The notes under the pieces are model-generated. The model had not been told where the DNA came from and ran no database searches. It saw only the letters and a list, made by a program, of their open reading frames with translations. The translations under genes and the position numbers were made by a program. From Gigaspora rosea (lineage: Eukaryota > Glomeromycota > Glomeromycetes > Diversisporales > Gigasporaceae), in contig QKWP01001956.1 in NCBI GenBank assembly GCA_003550325.1, forward strand, positions 4,794 to 68,793: DNA of 64,000 nt, in the 5' to 3' direction. Of the stretch, positions 33,420 to 46,087 are shown in pieces; positions within the stretch are counted from its first letter, which is position 1, and every line of letters begins with the position of its first letter.

Positions 33420-34235
33420 ATTTTGTATAGTTGACTGAACACATCAAATTTTTATATACACAACAATCATTACTGGCATGCACACTTCGATCTTGTGGTC
33501 TATTCACCCAATAATCTGTAGCATCACAGTTTGAAATTATATAACAATGAAAACCAATATACAAAACTAATTTGAAATGATAAGTGTAATTTTTTTCTAT
33601 GATAGTAATTATTTTCTCAATTTAAGTATTCATCCATTGCTATGCCAATACACAAGATGATACTTAATTTGAGGACCTTGATAATGCTGATTGTGAATAA
33701 TATGTATTTCTGTATTTTTAAATTGGTTATTAGTTATATACAAAAATAAAATAGGTAACTCAAATTCATTGTAAATTTGGTAATATGCTTTAATAATTCT
33801 TACATGTTAATCAAACAACATCAAATAACAAGACCTGTTCTCATAAATAAAACAATTGTAGGAAGATACTTATTGCTATAAGTAAAAATTTTTAATTATA
33901 CGAAAGTTGGTTTTGATAAAAGTATTACATTTATCAGTTATTAAAAATATAATTTGGTTTTCTTTAGCCTTCTTGAACTAAAAATTTGCCTTTTAGTTTA
34001 AAATAAAAAAGTATGAGATGAAATGTCATATCTTCTTTTTGTAGTAGTTTAATAGTTAGCTCTGACTGCAAGTAATAGGCTTGCCCTATTGCATAGATCA
34101 TTAGATGATTAGTTAGAAATTTTAAATATAGTATTTCTTTATATATCATCCTGATATAATTGTAACTTACTATCCTATTTCTGTACTTGACATTAATAAA
34201 AAAAAAAAAATATATATATATATAATGAGCCAAAT
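33420..34235 (-). pseudogene. Decayed coding relic of unknown family
   Basis: Several minus-strand stretches have protein-like composition although no single frame spans them: one ending at 33964 with KLLQKEDMTFHLILFYFK, then pieces containing NQIIFLITDKCNTF, AYYQIYNEFELPILFLY, HNQHYQGPQIKYHLVYW, and a Cys-rich piece with DATDYWVNRPQDRSV ending in a stop near 33430. I do not recognise the family. It could be a decayed transposon protein or an old host gene with lost introns; the order of pieces is consistent with one ancestral gene. Confidence 0.35.
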
Positions 34236-35307
34236 ATCTCTTGGTATAAGAAATTGAAGTCTGCTAGCTTTAAACTCAATTAATCTTAAAATACTATTTT
34301 ATTAAAGTACATATAATAAAGATAATGAAATTATACAAAACTCTATTTGTATCTGTTTAATGTTATTTATTTCTCTTAATATTTTTTCCTCTTGCATTTA
34401 TTTTAATCTTTTTTATTTTTTAGTCTGTAAATTTTCTTCATCTTAGTCTGAGTTATATATAACAAGATTATAATTTTAAACTGTACCAATTACTAACATT
34501 TAATAGTATTAATATAAAAAAATAACAAACTGAGCATATAACAATTGTAAGTATTAAAACGATTACTTAAACCTGCACAATTTTATATAGTTAGCATACA
34601 ACATAAACAATAATTATAGTATTTTCTAGTAAAATGTTATAAAAACAAGTTCCATATTAATACAATTACAAATTAAATTCAAAAAAATCAAAAATTGGTA
34701 CTAATACAAATAAAAAAATTTTAAGTGACTTTGATACATAATTGATACACATAAATACATTAAATCAAGAAGGCACAATGATAAATAGTCTAGTCAATGT
34801 ATACATAAAAAATCAATACTATGAACACATACTGTAATATTATAAAATCCTTTAAACATCTATCTTTACTGCAATAAATAGTAATTTATAAGACAAACGT
34901 TGGCATACAAAATCACAAGGAATGATTATTCAATCAGATACCCAAAATTGCAAATATCACTTAGCTTGCCTGTAAATCATATACTTCATATTTCATACTC
35001 CACCCCTGGTATAAATAAATTATTAATACTGTTTAAAATATATAATGAAAATAAAGCTTCACTAACAATAAATAATTTGATAAATTTTTTCATAATATAT
35101 CTGTATGTTGAATTTTTATTTTTTTGATCACTAAATATTACATTCTTGATTTGACTGGTTAATGATCATATATTGATTATCAATTGTAGCAAAATCAAAT
35201 TTTGTAATATATTAAATAAAAACAAATTTGCTTATATGGGGATATGGGTAGAGATGAGCAAAATACAAAATTTTTATTTTAGCATACACATGCATATACA
35301 TTTGTTA
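34236..35307. other. AT-rich spacer
   Basis: No supported feature. A 75-codon plus-strand frame at 34900-35127 is Ile/Asn/Leu-rich with no recognisable motif. Confidence 0.45.
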
Positions 35308-35422
35308 TAGAGTTGTTAATAGAGCACTCTAGTTAATACTAAAACATATAACCTACTCTAGAGCACTCCAGAAGTGGGTTATATGTTTTATTAATACCTA
35401 GAGTACTCTATTAACAACTCTA
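35308..35422. mobile_element. 115-bp hAT-like MITE, TAGAGTTGTTAAT ends
   Basis: TAGAGTTGTTAATAGAGCAC and its right-end counterpart TAGAGTTGTTAATAGAGTAC form long inverted repeats that make almost the whole element a hairpin. Flanks ATTTGTTA (35300-35307) and ATTTGTTG (35423-35430) agree at 7 of 8. The termini resemble those of the 3.2-kb element at 45187-48410. Confidence 0.78.
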
Positions 35423-35430
35423 ATTTGTTG

Positions 35431-36208
35431 TATGCATGCATGCATCTTTTGGCCAAAATTATAATTTAATTTCTTAATATGGACCAGAATTAATTGCATG
35501 TTTTGCATACTATACATGCATTGCCCATTTCTTGATATAGTTTAAGGGCTGATCTGTCCAGTCAATAGGCCAAGGTCAGCTCATATTACTAATTTAGGGT
35601 CATAATTATTTAATCAAAAATTTTCAACATTTATCAAGCAACTACATGTACTTGTCAAGATAAAATTTAGAAAATTTTATTATATAATAATACTTTTATA
35701 CTGTATCTTATGCCAAAGCAAAAATACAATACAAAATACAAAGTTTATATAACCAGACAAGCTTTCAAAAATCCTATTAATTCTTTTTAAATAATAATTG
35801 TTATCCTTAAAACAAGTTCATAATATAAAAATTTTGACAAATTTTGTAAAAAAAAAAAATTCAAAAAAATTCAATCATTGTTATTTTCAAAAATAAGCAA
35901 ACTCAAAGAAACAATTTGCTATATAAAATATAATATCTATTATCAATTTAAACTTTAGAGTAAAAATATTGATACTGCTGAATTAATAGGATCAGCTAAA
36001 GCAAAGATAATTCAATATATGATTTACATACTGTATAAATTACATTCATGATATTTATATAACTCCTCACTATAACCAAAACAAAAAGGTACACCTAAAA
36101 CTCGCTCTGTTTTATCTGACCAATTATTTTGGCAATTTTGGATATTACAAATTTCAACTAATTATATAATATTCTTATTTGCATTAACAAGATTAGCGTG
36201 TCAAAGTG
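35431..36208. other. AT-rich spacer
   Basis: No gene or clear repeat seen up to the sharp start of gypsy-derived sequence near 36209. Confidence 0.45.
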
Positions 36209-37061
36209 CATCTACTTTTGGTTTTATTTTCTGAGTCACAGTATAAATTTCTCAAATATTTCAGAATCTAGAATTGTCTATATCTTTGAGTAGTTTTTGA
36301 TCTTGCTCAGAATGACTCAAAAATTTTGAGCATCATCATTATTAAGATTGGATATAAGGGCAGCAGAGAAAAAGGATTCATTATAGAAATCCCTTAGTTA
36401 ATAATAGAAGGTTTCAAAATAATAAACCCAAGCTTACAGTTTCTTTATGGTCTAGTCCTGGTGTTCAAAAGTTTTGGCTTGTTCCTGCAGTAGAATAATA
36501 ATTTGGGCCTGTTGCTTAATCTGTTTTTGAAAAAGAGGGATTAGGTTTGTTAGTTTTAGAGTTGTTGATATAGTTTTAATGTGATCAACAATAGGTAACC
36601 CTGGTATCAAAGAGGTTGGAGGCAGAATTTCTAGTTCTGGTAAAGGGTGAAGAGTTTTATAACATTTTTCACAATAGGTGTCAAATTGTTCTAGTTTATT
36701 ATTCTTTTTTGGGCATGATATATTCCTTACAAAGTTCAACAATTTCTTAGAAATTTCTTTGTAAGTTTTTCATAGCTTTCTTTTGAATGAAGTTTGGATA
36801 GCTCATGTCAAAAGATTCAGCCAAAATTCTTTGTAGTATTGCTTCTTTAATTTTATTTAGTTAAATTTAAGAAGCTCTTATAATAAGATTAACTTTATTA
36901 TAGCCATAGCTCTAGTTAGATCGATTAGTTGCTTGGGTTCAAGAGTATGTGTAAGGTCTTCATTACTTTCTCCAATCTGTATCTTGGCTAGATGATAAAT
37001 TAAGCTTTGGATAAGATTTTTAGCATGTCCTGCATTTCTGGTAGATTCTATATAGTGGCGT
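36209..37061 (-). mobile_element. Ty3/gypsy gag-region fragment
   Basis: This matches 60369-61222 of the second gypsy element in order and orientation; the shared frame contains LEQFDTYCEKCYKTLHP here and LEQFDSYCEECYEALYP there. It is a fossil with many breaks, cut sharply near 36209, and it abuts LTR A without the expected leader. I infer it is the truncated 5' internal part of an element whose 5' LTR is LTR A. Confidence 0.7.
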
Positions 37062-37136
37062 TGTCAACCTAGATTTCTACCTCTTTAGAGAAATGCTAGA
37101 GATGAAAGCGACTAATGCAGAGAGACACTTTATATA

Positions 37137-37877
37137 CAGTCAGACCTCTCTATAATCACAAGTTGGTCACGCCCTATTTTGGTGATTGTATAGAGGTGTG
37201 ACTATAAATAAAATACCTTGTTATGGTCACATGACCAAAGGCCAATAAATAATATATTTGCGAATATTTGAAATACTATTAAAAAATTTAAAATGTTTGA
37301 TAGTAAAAAATCTTTGATCCAGTGGCCCAATTTGAATAAAATGACAAGTATTTGACTCAATGAGAGAGTCTAAAATCGTCCAAATTTAGCTACAAAATGC
37401 TAAGATCATTAAGGATTTTTTATTTAGATATTAAATTTAATAAATTCTTAAATATGTGAAGTGAACAAACCTTAATGATCACAGGAGCCTGTGATTGGAT
37501 TTTAGCGATCCTAGGCTCATTAGAATCATTTCATCGAGACAAACATTTTGGTAGTTGTTTCATCCAAATCGGACCTCTGCATCAAAAGTTATTTGTTGTC
37601 AAACCTTTAAGAATTTTAATAGAATATTTTAAATAAACATGAATATAAATATTGGCCAATCGATGTTATAATCTATATTTAGTCAAAATATGTGATTATA
37701 ACGAGGTTTTTTTATTAATAAAATTGATGAAAGATCAAAATTTTTTTGTGATAGTGATTATAGGTGATTTGTGACTATAATGAGATTTTTTTACTATGTT
37801 TTAAGTCTGTCGCATAATATTGGGTGCTTATATAGAGGTGTGACTATATAGGGTGTGACTATAGAGAGGTCAGACTG
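37137..37877. mobile_element. Tc1/mariner-type element (741 bp) in LTR A
   Basis: CAGTCAGACCTCTCTATAAT at the left and CAGTCTGACCTCTCTATAGT from the right are flanked by TA on each side. LTR B shows the intact site CTTTATATAATTTACAC, proving insertion with a TA duplication. The sequence GTGACTATA recurs near both ends. No transposase frame; it may be a pogo/Tigger-like derivative. Confidence 0.85.
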
Positions 37878-38251
37878 TAATTCATACTAATTACTATGGT
37901 ATGCAAGGGTTAGAAGAGATACTGTTATTTGGACAGTATTTTGTAAAGAGCCTTGGAGATTTGCAATTATGAAAGAGGCCACAATTAATAGTATATGAAG
38001 ATACAGTTGTATTTCAGTAAAGGCTCACTACTTTACTTATCTTTATTTTAATAAACCAGATTCTTCTTTCTGTTTTTTATCAAGGGAAAAACCTTGAGTA
38101 TTTATACATGTTTGTCCAATATAAATAAATACAATAATAAATAAAGAAATCAATATAATCGATATATTTAATATATGCTAATGCTAAATATAATAAATAT
38201 AATAAAAATAATAAATATACTATATATATCTTAAATATCAGCTATATTAGA

Positions 38252-38897
38252 GGGAATTGCTATTCGCACCATGGATTTTTGCTATTCGCACCATGGTTAC
38301 ATAAGAATTTCTATTTTAGAATTATACACTTGTATTACACAAAGGCCCGGTGCATTGTTTTTGCAAAAATAATTTTTGGTTACACACCACTAATGTCGTA
38401 TAATATTACACAAGTCTAATTTTGGTAACCTAACCTGGGTCGGCCAGCATTAAGCTTAATGATTGTGGGCACTATCATGATAATGCCCCAGCGGAGTTAG
38501 ATATAATTCCAGCCCACCCTAACCCTAAATCTAGCCAATCACTGTATATATACTAGATACATATGTCCTAGATTTAGGGTTAAAGTGGGCCGGAATTATG
38601 TCTAACCCCGCCGGGGGCATTATCATGATAGTGCCACCAGCATTAAGCTTAATGCTAGCTGACCCAGGGTTAGGTTACCAAAATTAGACTTGTGTAACAT
38701 TGCATGTCATTAGTGGTGTGTAACCAAAAATTATTTTTGCAGGTTAAATATTTGATGCACCTAAATTTCATAAGCAAAAACAATGCACTGAGCTTTTGTA
38801 TAACATAAGTGCATATATTATTTTGAATTCTAAAAATAGAAAATCTTGTGTAACCATAATGTGAATAGCAAAAATCCATGGTGCAATAGCAATTCCC
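38252..38897. mobile_element. Long-TIR element (646 bp) in LTR A
   Basis: The termini GGGAATTGCTATTCGCACC and GGGAATTGCTATTGCACC are inverted repeats; ATATTAGA flanks both sides (38244-38251, 38898-38905). LTR B has the unoccupied site CTATATTAGATATGTAAATT. The arms (about 290 bp) share their inner part with 7926-14831 and 45828-47185, including TTGGTTACACACCACTAATG, GCATTAAGCTTAATG and CACCCTAACCCTAAATC. The two ends carry a duplicated GCTATTCGCACCATGG word. Confidence 0.87.
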
Positions 38898-39250
38898 ATA
38901 TTAGATATGTAAATTATAACTGTCAAAACTGTCATGTCCCAAATGTCTAAAATATCAAATATGTCTGTGATTAACTCAAATATCTAGGATTAATCGAAAT
39001 GTCCAATATTCAGTGTCATGAGTGGTACAGTATTGATCATTCAATAAGATTTGTATGCAGTATGATGTTTTGTAAAGACCAATCATTCAGTTTTGACTAA
39101 CTTGGGCTAGAATGGTCCAATTATGATAATTTTAGCACCATTCGAAAGCTTGCATCAAGACAGTCACGATAGTGGTAGTTTGATCAAACGCTGATCACTG
39201 GATAAAAGTTATCGCCATTATACATTTCATATGTTTTTATAGATCTAACA

Positions 39251-39430
39251 ACTCTCCTCTACTTAATTTGAGCTCCTGCGAATATTAGTCCATCAGGGCT
39301 TAATATTCTGCTTCTGGAAGTTCTTTTATTATTCTGAAAGTTGTCTTTGTTGTTCTTTGAAGTTGGTCTACCTCTAAGTTTTTAAAAAATATTATAAGTT
39401 TTAATAGCTGCCTTATAATAATATGCAGTT
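39251..39430 (-). mobile_element. 3' internal end of the gypsy element upstream of LTR A
   Basis: It matches 44520-44680 beside LTR B: the purine tract, then coding-like sequence of the same extra 3' ORF. It is a broken fossil. Confidence 0.65.
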
Positions 39431-39770
39431 ATTTTAAAATAAAAAAAATAAATTAAAAATAAATCAAATAAAATAAAAATAAAGTATTATATTATAAAAA
39501 AAAATTGTAGTGCAGATGATGCAATCATAACCTGTTGGCAGAGTTTACAGTACATTAGTAGGTATTGAACCTATAACTGCTAGCAATAGCTATATACTTT
39601 ATACCACTCTTCTATAATAATTAATATAGGAAAAATTTTGATTGTACTATTTATAAGTATTTAAATTTGCTATTAAGCCCATAAGCATTAAGGGTAAAAT
39701 TAAAGTTTGTGTAATATAAGAAGTAATAACAAGAGGAAAAAAATTCTTTTAACAAAAAAGAATATCAGCA

Positions 39771-39820
39771 ATAACAACAATATTAACAATATCAATAATA
39801 ATAATAGTAATAATAATAAT
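39771..39820 (+). repeat. AAT-type microsatellite
   Basis: A run of AATA/ACAA units, imperfect, followed directly by a coding-like stretch on the plus strand. Confidence 0.8.
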
Positions 39821-39825
39821 AGTTC

Positions 39826-40190
39826 ATAGATATCGAACAACACGCTCTCAAAGAAAAAATAGTTGTAATGCTTTGTTCAGAGTGGTTGATACACTTCAAA
39901 AAAAGAATAGAAGGTAAAATAGAATAATAATATTTATAATATAGTATAACATTAATAATAATATAATTTAATAGATTGTTAAAAGAAGTAAGGAGATTAC
40001 AAAAAAGGATTTTAGAGTTAGAAGAAGAAATAGAAGAAAGAAAAATTTGTGCAGTAGAGGTGGTAACAGAAAATTGGTAGTGAGAGAAAAGATATTCGAA
40101 ACTGATTATAGAAAGAAATAGATTAAGAGCTCATATAGAAGATTTTTAGAAAAATATATTGAGAGATACAAAAGTAGAAAAAAACAATTA
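39826..40190 (+). pseudogene. Relic of a coiled-coil protein, plus strand
   Basis: Several plus-strand pieces look like one decayed charged helical protein. A 34-codon open piece (39976-40080) contains RRLQKRILELEEEIEER, a clear heptad pattern, ending with VVTENW; neighbouring pieces contain HALKEKIVVMLCSEWL and RNRLRAHIEDF. No family recognised. It is opposite in strand to the gypsy chain around it and may be part of another mobile element or a retroposed host gene. Confidence 0.35.
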
Positions 40191-42959
40191 GTTATTATAT
40201 ATATATATTTTTTTGTTGTTTTTCTTTTTCTTTATCTTTTTCTTTTTTTTTTTTTGTAAATTTTTTTTTCATATTTGAATAAAAATATTGTTTGTAAATA
40301 AGGAATTATAAATAATTAATAAGTTTCTAAATAATATCAAATAAAAAAAATTTTTAATTAATTTTTCAAATTGTATTAGTAAAAATTTTTTTTCGATATC
40401 TGTTGTATTTTTGGTTTTGATTAAAGTTCAATAAATGCAATATCTATTGTTGATTAGGATACTAACAACCTAATCTGAAATTTTTTTAATATCAGAATTA
40501 AAAGCTTTATAGTTCCAAAAAGTTAAATTCTTTAAACAATATTTTGAAAGTTATTTGACCCAATTGATTGTTATTAAATACTCAAATTTTAAAGTATTGT
40601 TATAAGAATAAGTATAGTAATATAAAGATATATACTCTATTCAAATACTCTAATTTTTTTTTAAAAATTCTTCTTATTTCATATCATATACAGTACTTAT
40701 TAGACCTGCTAGTACTAGACTATATACATGTCTTATGATTCTTTAAAATTAATCTATTTCTTTTTCAATTCTATAGCATGCTTAACAATAATTCACATGC
40801 TATTGTTAGGCTAATTACAAGTTTTACTGCTATTTCAAGTATTTTTTTCAAATTTTGTTGTTGTTTTCCAATAGAGTAGAACATCTAACCTTTAGTTATT
40901 TTTACTCAAAAATAACAAACTAATAATAAGAGCTTTTAGTCAACTAAACTAACATAATTAAATTGTTTAATTGTTTGTTAAATGCTTAGTGCATTAATTG
41001 TTAGTATAAATTTTTCGTAGTTCTGACCTCATACCTTATATCAGTCATAATTATAGTAATAGTTATTATGTTACACCAAAAGATTATATATAATATTAAA
41101 AAAATTTTTTTAGAGCCCAAACTTAGAACTATCATTGTTTTGGAGTTGTTACTGATTCTTGTAGTCGACGTTCTAGGTGCATTCATACGTTTTCATCATT
41201 GTATATATTAAGATCCTTGCCAATTCAAGGTTTTTCAGCATCATTGTTCTTCAGTGTTAGATCTTTTCGACGTTAAAGTTTTCTTTTGCACTATTATTTG
41301 GGCATTTTTATGATTTTATTGTTGGCATAGATCTACATTACCAAAGTAGATACTATTTTTAATAAGTTTTCTTTTGTGTAGTTCTACTTTATTGTGTTTC
41401 AAATTTTTAACCAAGTAGTTCGTTCTTTCTTTTAGGTTTGCATTCTGGTAGTCATTAGTCATGCTGTTGATATAGTTTTTTCACTAGGTCTCTGTGTTAA
41501 TGACTCAACAGAAGTTCTTGTTGTTCTAGATTTCTTTTCTAGGGTTTTACTTTTGTGTATATTGATTGTGCCTTTCAACAAAGCTTTTATGATTGTCAGT
41601 ATAGTCTGTTTTTTTCTTTGATTGTCTTTTACTTTGGGGTCTTAACAGGTCTTGACGTTCATGGCCTTTTATATTAAGCCTTTGTTGGTATGAAGTTAGT
41701 CTTGTATCTCTATGTTGTTGGTGCTTGAAGTAGCCTTGGTTTTGGTTTTCTTTATTGGGGCCTATCTTGTTATTTGGTTGGAACTTTTTTTCTATTTCCT
41801 AGATGTCCTTAGTATATATAGTCTTGCTCGTATGTCTTGATGTAGGTATTTTCTTTCTTTTTTTTTTTTTTTGTAAAATATTTAATATTTTTATTATTTT
41901 ACTAGCCATAGGACGTTTTCCTGGATTTGAATCTATTAGGAATTTCATAATTATTTCAAATAAAGAAATATCTAAAGCTTGAGTATATATTTAAGGAACT
42001 TGTCTTTGGTCTTCGACATAAAGTTTAGTAGGTTGGGGTATCCTATATTCTGGATGTCCTGGGTACGTCCTTTTCTTTCAACATATATAAAAAAAAATTT
42101 TTTTTTTGTTTAAGAATTTGTTGATATAGCTATATATATTGACAACAATTTTATTACTAGATATCTGAAAGTAACGAATATAAAGCAAACAATTTCATAA
42201 AAGAGTCTTCAACGAATTGGACTAGTTTTTAAGATCAGATAGTAGACCAGGATTTTGGGCAATTCCTCTATTTAACAATATAATTCCAAATTTTTACTTA
42301 TTCCATTTGTAAATCATCTTATTTAATAAGTAATATTAGCACATTTTCTTTTTTTTTTTGTAAACTTGAAAAAAATTGGCTTCTTGAAAGAGAAATTATA
42401 TATAGTCATATTTAAAATAAGTATGGGTTTTTTATCTTGTTTTAGCTAGACTATAGTGTTTAACTAATCCAAAGGTTTGCTTTATGACTTTGGACTGACT
42501 CTTCGATCAACTTTTTTTAGAGTTTTGATCGAAGATAAGAATCGATCAAATCTGATAAAACGGTTGTGATCTTGGTCATGCATATAGGAACAACAAATAT
42601 TTTTTTTTAAAAAAAGGTCTTTGAGTATAGAATTCAGATTTAGTTTCTTTGTTCTATTAGAATTTTATTATTTTTCACTCAAAGTTTTGGAACATGCCAT
42701 TTTTGCTTGATTTTTCATTTTTTTTATAATTATTCTAATTAATTCTTGTTTTTGGCCTTTGATAGAGTGAATTAGATTCATTGAATCAATTAGAAGCTAG
42801 TAACTTTTAAAAAATCTAGATTTTATTTGGTGTTTAAGATGCTAGAATTGGGAGTAATGTAATTGAGATTTCAGTGATCTTTGAATATTGGAAATTGGCT
42901 TCAAGATTTTGGTAGTTTCGTGATCTTGCAGGATTTCAAATTTTTAATGAATTCAGTTT
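40191..42959 (-). mobile_element. Degenerate internal region between LTR B and LTR A
   Basis: T- and A-rich on the plus strand. In 41550-41820 the minus strand still looks coding, Gln/Asn/Lys-rich and hydrophilic (pieces such as QRLNIKGHERQDLL and FKHQQHRDTRLTSYQ), as in a gag-like or nucleic-acid-binding region. The remainder has no readable protein. I infer it is the eroded interior of the element bounded by LTRs B (5') and A (3'). Fossil with many breaks. Confidence 0.45.
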
Positions 42960-44519
42960 TAACCTAGATTTCTATCTCTTTAGAGAAATGCTAGAGACTA
43001 GAGCAACTAATGCAAGGAGACACTTTATATAATTTACACTAATTACTGTAGTATGCAAGGATCAGAAGGAATACTGTTATTTGAGCAGTATTTTGTAAAG
43101 AGGCTTAGGGAATTTGCAATTATGAAAGAGGCCACAATTAATAGTATACAGTTGTATTTTAGTGAAGACACACTACTTCACTTATCCTTTATTCAATAAA
43201 CCAGAGATTCTTCTCTCTGCTTTTTAGCAAAGGAAAAACCTTGAGTATTTATACATGTTTGTTCAATATAAATAAATACAATAAGAAATAAAGAAATCTA
43301 TATAATCAATATATTTGATATATGCTATTGCTAAATATAAAGCATAGTAGAAGTTTATTTTGATTGGTTGTTAAAATACCCCAGAAAAAATGTAGATCAT
43401 TCTCCAGATAAAGTATCGGCTATGCCCAGATGAAATTTTATTACTCGTGAAACTTTCTCAATATTTTCTAAAGCCACGTATTATAGTCTTACAATACATT
43501 AATTAGGGTTCATAACTATTCATATTTCACAATGTATACAATATTATTTTATTTCACAATAAGTAAAATATTTATTTTACAACAAATACTTAAGTTTCGC
43601 GACACAATCTGCTGAATAAAATAACATACATGAACAGTTCTAAACACTGCTACTATAAAAAGTATTTATAAACTACTTATAATCTAAATGTAATAAAAAG
43701 GTAGAGTTTGAAATATTAGTTTCGAATACGTATTACTTTTTACTTATAGAAAACAAAGTAGAACTACATAGTTGAGACAACTTTCACTTACTAATTGCTT
43801 ATGTCGCCAAACACCTTCTGACCTTTTAAAACTTTTACTTCTCATTTAGTTTCTCAATTTTTTGCATCCTATTGCACCAGTTGTTAAAAAACAGTAAGTT
43901 TAAAGGTAAAAAATGATATATTAAGTCATCGTAGTAGTTACGTATTGCAGAAAAAAAATTTTATATATCGTGACTATCTTTACTTATTAAAGGTACTTTA
44001 AAAATTACAATTGACAATATAAAAAAAAGATCTTCACCAATCAAATTTATCCTTAATATAACCAATCAAAATGAACTTCCACTATGCTTAAATATAATGG
44101 TTATAATAAATATAATAAAGATAATAAATATACTACATATATCCTAAATATCAGCTATATTAGATATGTAAATTATAACTGTCAAAACTGTTATGTCCCA
44201 ATGTCTAAAACGTCAGATATGCCTGTGATTAACTCAAATGTCTAGAATTAATCGAAATGTCTAATATTTGGTGTCACAAGTTGCGCAATATTGATCGTCC
44301 AATAAGATTTGGGCACAGTATGATGTTTTGTAAAAACCAATCATTCAGTTTTGACTAACCTGGGCTGGAATGGTCCAATTGTGATAATTTTGGTACCATT
44401 CAAAAGCTTGCATCGAGATGGTCATGATAGTGGTAGTTTTATTAAAATTGGATCACTAGGACAAGAGTTATTACTATTATATATTTCCTACATTTTTATG
44501 GATCTAACAACTCTCTTCT
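42960..44519 (-). mobile_element. LTR B (gypsy), carrying one DNA-element insertion
   Basis: AACCTAGATTTCTATCTC at the left and GATCTAACA at the right match LTR A; the first few terminal bases differ. Without the insertion at 43341-44088 it is about 800 bp. On its right side a purine tract and the extra 3' ORF of gypsy element 1 follow, so it is the 3' LTR of that element. Confidence 0.78.
43341..44088. mobile_element. Mutator-like non-autonomous element (748 bp) in LTR B
   Basis: AGCATAGTAGAAGTTTATTT at the left and AGCATAGTGGAAGTTCATTT from the right continue into TGATTGGTT. A perfect 9-bp duplication, TAAATATAA, flanks it (43332-43340, 44089-44097). LTR A has one uninterrupted copy of the site (GCTAAATATAATAAATATAA). 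The 9-bp duplication points to the Mutator superfamily. No transposase. Confidence 0.85.
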
Positions 44520-44544
44520 ACTTAATTATGAGCTTTTGCAAATA

Positions 44545-44847
44545 TTAGTCCACCAGGGCTTGATATTCAGCTTTAGGAAGTTCTTTTATTATTCTGAGAG
44601 CTGTCTTTGTAGTTTTTTGGAGTTGGTCTACCTTTAAGTCTTTAAAAATATTATAAGTTCTAATAGCTGCCTTATAATAATATGCAGTTTTTCTTCTTCT
44701 GCATACTCTCAACTCTTTAGGGGTTTCTGGCTCTTTTTGTAGTAATTCTCCTAGATAATAAATATATACTAGTTGTCTTTTTTTTCTACTAGATCCTATA
44801 CTTAAAAGTTTGGTATATGTTTTTTTTACTCTAGTTATCAAAGGCAT
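44545..44847 (-). other. Extra 3' ORF of gypsy element 1
   Basis: A 100-codon frame between integrase and the purine tract of LTR B. It is basic and helical, with RRKTAYYYKAAIRTYNIF and ELPKAEYQALVD near the end. Copies lie beside LTR A (39251-39430), and a similarly placed frame lies in element 2. The family is unknown to me. In other Ty3 lineages this position can hold an env-like or accessory frame; no signal peptide or membrane segment is seen. Part of a fossil element. Confidence 0.5.
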
Positions 44848-46087
44848 ACTAGTATCACTAGGATATAGTATAGTTGAAACAACTTAAGGTTCAGTCTATA
44901 ATATATCAGCAAGCACTGTTTGAAATCTATCTGACATGTTTGTAGAGGTAGAGGTGTAAAAATAGGAGCAGAGCGCCTTATATTGCAGTATTATTATTGT
45001 ATTACTACATGTGGTTGCTATGATTGGCAGTGGTAGTGCTTTTTAGTAGATATACATTATAGGGTGTATTTACAATTTGTCCATCCATTTGGCGCAACTG
45101 ATACACATCAGGGGCGACTTTTTTGTGTATAAAATAGGGTTCTAGCCATTTTGGCAATAATTTCCTATATTCTGTTTATTCTGTGCTAGGGCTATTAATC
45201 AGTCTGTCCAGTCTGTTCTGGTTAAAAGACCACATAGTCTTTTAAAAAACTGGACTGGACGCGGTTCAGGACAGACTAGGACTAAATAGAGCTAGACCAG
45301 ATAGACCGATGATCAATATAATCTTTTTTGCTATAATAGTGAAATTAAGGGTAGAGTAAACATAGATCATTTTCATATGATCTACGTGGAATATTAGATT
45401 TTTATATAGTAAATAAAAAAATGCTTCTGATAAATTTTTTTAAGATCTTGACCAATTTGTATAAAATTTATATAATAGGTAGTTTTTAATAGTTTGTTTA
45501 TAATAATGAAGTTGCACGATATCCATGGTTTTACAAAAAATTAACTTTACATATCTGATATGATTATATTTTTGTATTACGCTATATGATTTTTGTAGAT
45601 TGTACAAAGAATTGATTGGTCAGATCATATGATGTTTACATGTAAATCATATAATATTATATAAATTAGTTATACAAAGCTGATCTACAATTAATTTTAT
45701 ATAAAATTGAAAATTTGTACACCCTAGCCTTAAGTTTGTTAGTATTAAGAATTACGATAAGCTTTTCAAATTAATAATATTTGCTTATATAATATTAATA
45801 CATTTGATAATTTTAGTTATACATAAAGGGACTGCCTATTCCACCATGGTATTTTGAGGACCCGAATAATCTATGTGAGGTTATAGTTGAAAAATAGCTA
45901 ATGAAGGGCCGTTTTTTAAAAAATGTTATATTTGAAAAGTAGGTATTGGAGAAAAAGGTTATATTTGAAGCCCGCTAAATGGCAAAATAGGTATATTTTA
46001 AAGAATGCTAATGGGGGTAATTTTTATAAATGTTATATTTGAAATGTGCTAATGAAATTCTGGGCTATAATAGTAATTCGGCAAGTA

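Larger units (their letters stand above)
37062..39250 (-). mobile_element. LTR A (gypsy), carrying two DNA-element insertions
   Basis: It begins TGTCAACCTAGATTTCTACC and ends GATCTAACA, so it has TG...CA ends. On the minus strand a purine-rich tract, AAGTAGAGGAGAG, precedes it. Without the insertions at 37137-37877 and 38252-38897 it is about 790 bp. It aligns with LTR B along its length (roughly nine bases in ten by eye), so the pair is old. Confidence 0.78.

Noticed and set aside
34900-35127. 75-codon plus-strand frame
   Set aside because: AT-driven composition, no motif, no context; consistent with random open frame in AT-rich DNA.
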